Below are positions 62,222 to 64,000 of a stretch of DNA of 64,000 bases, piece by piece. Positions within the stretch are counted from its first letter, which is position 1. Every line of letters begins with the position of its first letter. The stretch is taken from the NCBI GenBank assembly GCA_001972305.1, contig BDDD01005195.1, positions 6,755 through 70,754 on the forward strand, read 5' to 3'. The stretch comes from Cephalotus follicularis. Its lineage: Eukaryota > Streptophyta > Magnoliopsida > Oxalidales > Cephalotaceae. The notes under the pieces are model-generated. The model saw only the letters and a program-made list of their open reading frames with translations. It was not told where the DNA came from and made no database searches. The position numbers and the translations under genes are program-made.

Positions 62222-62501
62222 CTAATTTAAATTACCTCAAATCTCAGTTGGATAGAGTCACGTGCTGATAACGTATTATAAACTTCTGGAATTAACTAAC
62301 AACTGAAATTAACTAACAACTGAAGATTGCACTGTAAAGAATTTCAAAAAGAAAGTAAGAGAGAATAAGAGATTTTCTTATTATGAATTCTTTAACTTCT
62401 TCTTAACAATACAATCCTATTTATAGGAGTTTAGGAGTTGGTGGAATAGTGTTTTGTTGTTAGAATAGTAATTCACTATTTATTTGTTAACAATTTTACA
62501 A

Positions 62502-63143
62502 TAATTTGTATAATTTAATAATTTAATAATTATATTAATTATTTGTTTATAAAATATATTTATTTATAAAATTAATTATGTAATTTTATTATAAAAAACG
62601 ATTAGCACAGTAAAACTTTTTATCCTTTTTTTTTTCTCTAAAAAATTTCTTATCTCTCACTTTTCTTTTCCAAATCTATCTTATCAAACAGAGAGTTAAA
62701 AGATTGTTTGATGGCTTGTACTGATATGAAGTACATGAAACGATGTCGTTTCAAAGTAGTGATGGTACTTCAAAGTAGTTTTTGATGATCTTAAAATGAT
62801 AAGCACTCGAGCTTATCATTTTTCTTGTTTAAAGATTGATTCAATCCCATTTTTTAGCTCAATAACATGTTACAAAACAATTCATAAAGTTGTAAATGAA
62901 CTTCTATGCTTTTCCTTGGAAACGCATAATCGAAATAAAGCTCAAACCTCATCAAAAGATCTGCATGATTTAATTCTACAGAAGCCTACGAAAACTTCTA
63001 GCCACGTCCATGAGTTGATTTTGAAGGATTAAACAGCAAAATGGGTTCCTAAGAATACTTAATTAGAGTTACCAAGGAAATAATATAGATGCAATTAAAT
63101 GAAGTTTGTATAAACGAGTCATGTATTGCTTTAAATGAAGCTT
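62502..63143. other. Intergenic stretch, downstream of the last gene
   Basis: AT-rich; includes the presumed 3' UTR of the gene ending at 63144. A 79-codon frame at 62796-63032 (+) has no family resemblance I can name. Confidence 0.5.
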
Positions 63144-63827
63144 TTACAGCCTATGAATCCATCGTTCAAGTCGAAGTTGCTTTAGAGGAGGTCCAAGATT
63201 TGGCCTATTCTTCTGGGGGCACCGCCATTTCCCCGTGACTGCCATTACATCAGAATGCTGAAGATTGGTACTTTCTGATAATGGCTCTTCTTTTCTGGCA
63301 GTCTCCTTTTCGCCATCTGATAAAACTGTCCCTTTACTTTTCGAACACTCTGACAACATATTCCTGGAAGAATTTTCATCATTTGCTCTTCTGATCTTGT
63401 TCTTCCTAACGGTTAAAAAACCATTTTCCAATACCTTAGTCCCTTTGTTTTCTTTGCCATTGCTTCCATGTTTCATTGGAGTACCGCTAAGTGGAGTTAA
63501 CTTCACATTACTTCCAGGTGATACATAGTTTACCTTTTCTGTCTGTGTGAAATCCCTTCTGTTAAACAATGGATTTGAGGACCTATTATACTCACTGCCT
63601 GAACTTCTCTTGATATCAGATGACAAGAAATCAGGTTCCTGTGGATATTCTTGCCCCTGAATATACAGAGAATTTTCATCATTCAAGGTTGTTACTTTAA
63701 GATTATCAATTGAACTGATGCTTTCAGTTGCCAGATTTTCACCACCCATGCTTTGCTCAGAAACCTTTTCCAAACACAAAGCATTACGAGCAGGAAGTTT
63801 TTCTTTCCCTTTAACTCCATCGTTGGC
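63144..63827 (-). CDS. Last exon of an unrecognised plant gene (partial)
   Basis: An open frame of 227 codons behind a good acceptor (TTCTTGTCACAG before 63827) and closed by TAA at 63144. It is hydrophilic and Ser/Asn/Glu-rich, probably disordered: LPARNALCLEKVSEQSM, FNRRDFTQTEKVNYVSPGS, LTPLSGTPMKHGSNGKENKG. The end is compact and basic (GKWRCPQKNRP, PPLKQLRLERWIHRL) and looks like a conserved C-terminal motif. TPLSGTP-like sites suggest possible proline-directed phosphorylation. The gene continues beyond the right edge. I do not recognise the family. Confidence 0.7.
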   Translation of the reverse strand, partial: ANDGVKGKEKLPARNALCLEKVSEQSMGGENLATESISSIDNLKVTTLNDENSLYIQGQEYPQEPDFLSSDIKRSSGSEYNRSSNPLFNRRDFTQTEKVNYVSPGSNVKLTPLSGTPMKHGSNGKENKGTKVLENGFLTVRKNKIRRANDENSSRNMLSECSKSKGTVLSDGEKETARKEEPLSESTNLQHSDVMAVTGKWRCPQKNRPNLGPPLKQLRLERWIHRL

Positions 63828-64000
63828 CTGTGACAAGAAAACAGGCAGCCAAAAAGTGGAAAAAAAAAATGAAATAATATGCTTTGCCTAAGTGGATCAT
63901 ATAGAGTTTCCTTGAAACAATCTTATTAACTTTGCCAAAGAGGTCAATCCTCTCATTATTGAACTTATATTACCTAACTACTCCGGTGTATTGTAGATAC
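63828..64000 (-). other. Intron of the partial gene at the right edge
   Basis: AT-rich sequence upstream of the acceptor at 63828; no second exon is visible before the window ends. Confidence 0.55.

Larger units (their letters stand above)
56313..62501 (-). mobile_element. Ty1/copia retrotransposon 'copia B' (broken, nested insertions)
   Basis: The same family as copia A. On the minus strand: 5' LTR 62501-62274 (228 bp), CGTTATCAGCACG primer zone, leader with SINE remnant, gag (61558-60503), protease (about 60350-60000), integrase (about 59960-59000), RT (about 58540-57450) with the insertion 57539-58106, RNase H (to 56535), polypurine tract near 56392 (TAAGGGAGAG) and a 3' LTR of which only about 75 bp (56387-56313) remain. 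A copia LTR fragment occupies the leader (61733-62221). The gag frame looks whole (351 codons); the pol is broken, with about five breaks besides the insertions. Confidence 0.92.

Overview
The window is plant nuclear DNA, most likely from a core eudicot. It has AT-rich intergenic DNA, spliced genes with GT-AG introns, plant-specific gene families (an AP2/ERF factor, a G-type lectin receptor kinase, a CC-NBS-LRR relic) and dense nested retrotransposon debris of plant lineages (Ty3/gypsy Tat and Athila, Ty1/copia), plus CACTA, pogo-like and hAT-like DNA transposons and a tRNA-derived SINE. I cannot name the species.

Layout. 1-1829 is the tail of an LTR element abutting a Tat-type Ty3/gypsy copy (1830-10251, + strand) that keeps an antisense extra ORF and a 3' LTR. 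An apparently intact ERF gene lies at 11270-12016. A Ty1/copia copy ('copia A', +) fills 12594-18626. 18627-21732 holds relics: an RNase H-like fragment, a pogo-like transposase fragment and the LRR part of a CNL resistance gene. 21733-39078 is a second Tat-type block on the minus strand whose two end LTRs belong to different subfamilies. Inside it sit a 5.55-kb LTR-type insertion with a perfect CTTAC target-site duplication (itself holding a CACTA terminus, nested tandem repeats and an Athila gag-protease fragment) and a copia solo LTR with a perfect CCGGT duplication. 39387-40148 is a degraded pogo-like element.

The right half has most of the host genes: a G-type lectin receptor-like kinase with two single-base frame breaks (42491-44825, +); a complete nine-exon ubiquitin C-terminal hydrolase of the UCH-L3 type (45407-48919, -); a ~0.58-kb direct duplication (49120-50272); a MITE and a hAT-like non-autonomous element (50940-53139); an intron-bearing pseudogene of a mitochondrial enoyl-CoA/methylglutaconyl-CoA hydratase (53631-56230, -); a second copia copy ('copia B', -, 56313-62501); and the last exon of an unrecognised gene running off the right edge (63144-63827, -).

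The host genes show no operon-like or pathway link; they are unrelated genes between transposons. ERF and UCH3 look functional, the receptor kinase is borderline (pseudogene or sequencing error), and the hydratase and CNL are dead. I found no convincing new biological system. The most unusual signals are a SINE carried at the same site in the leader of both copia copies, a GTCGAC-type repeat cluster shared by two different LTR families, the conserved antisense gene of the Tat elements, a three-fold aromatic repeat ORF behind the Athila protease, and the mosaic LTR pair of the second Tat block.
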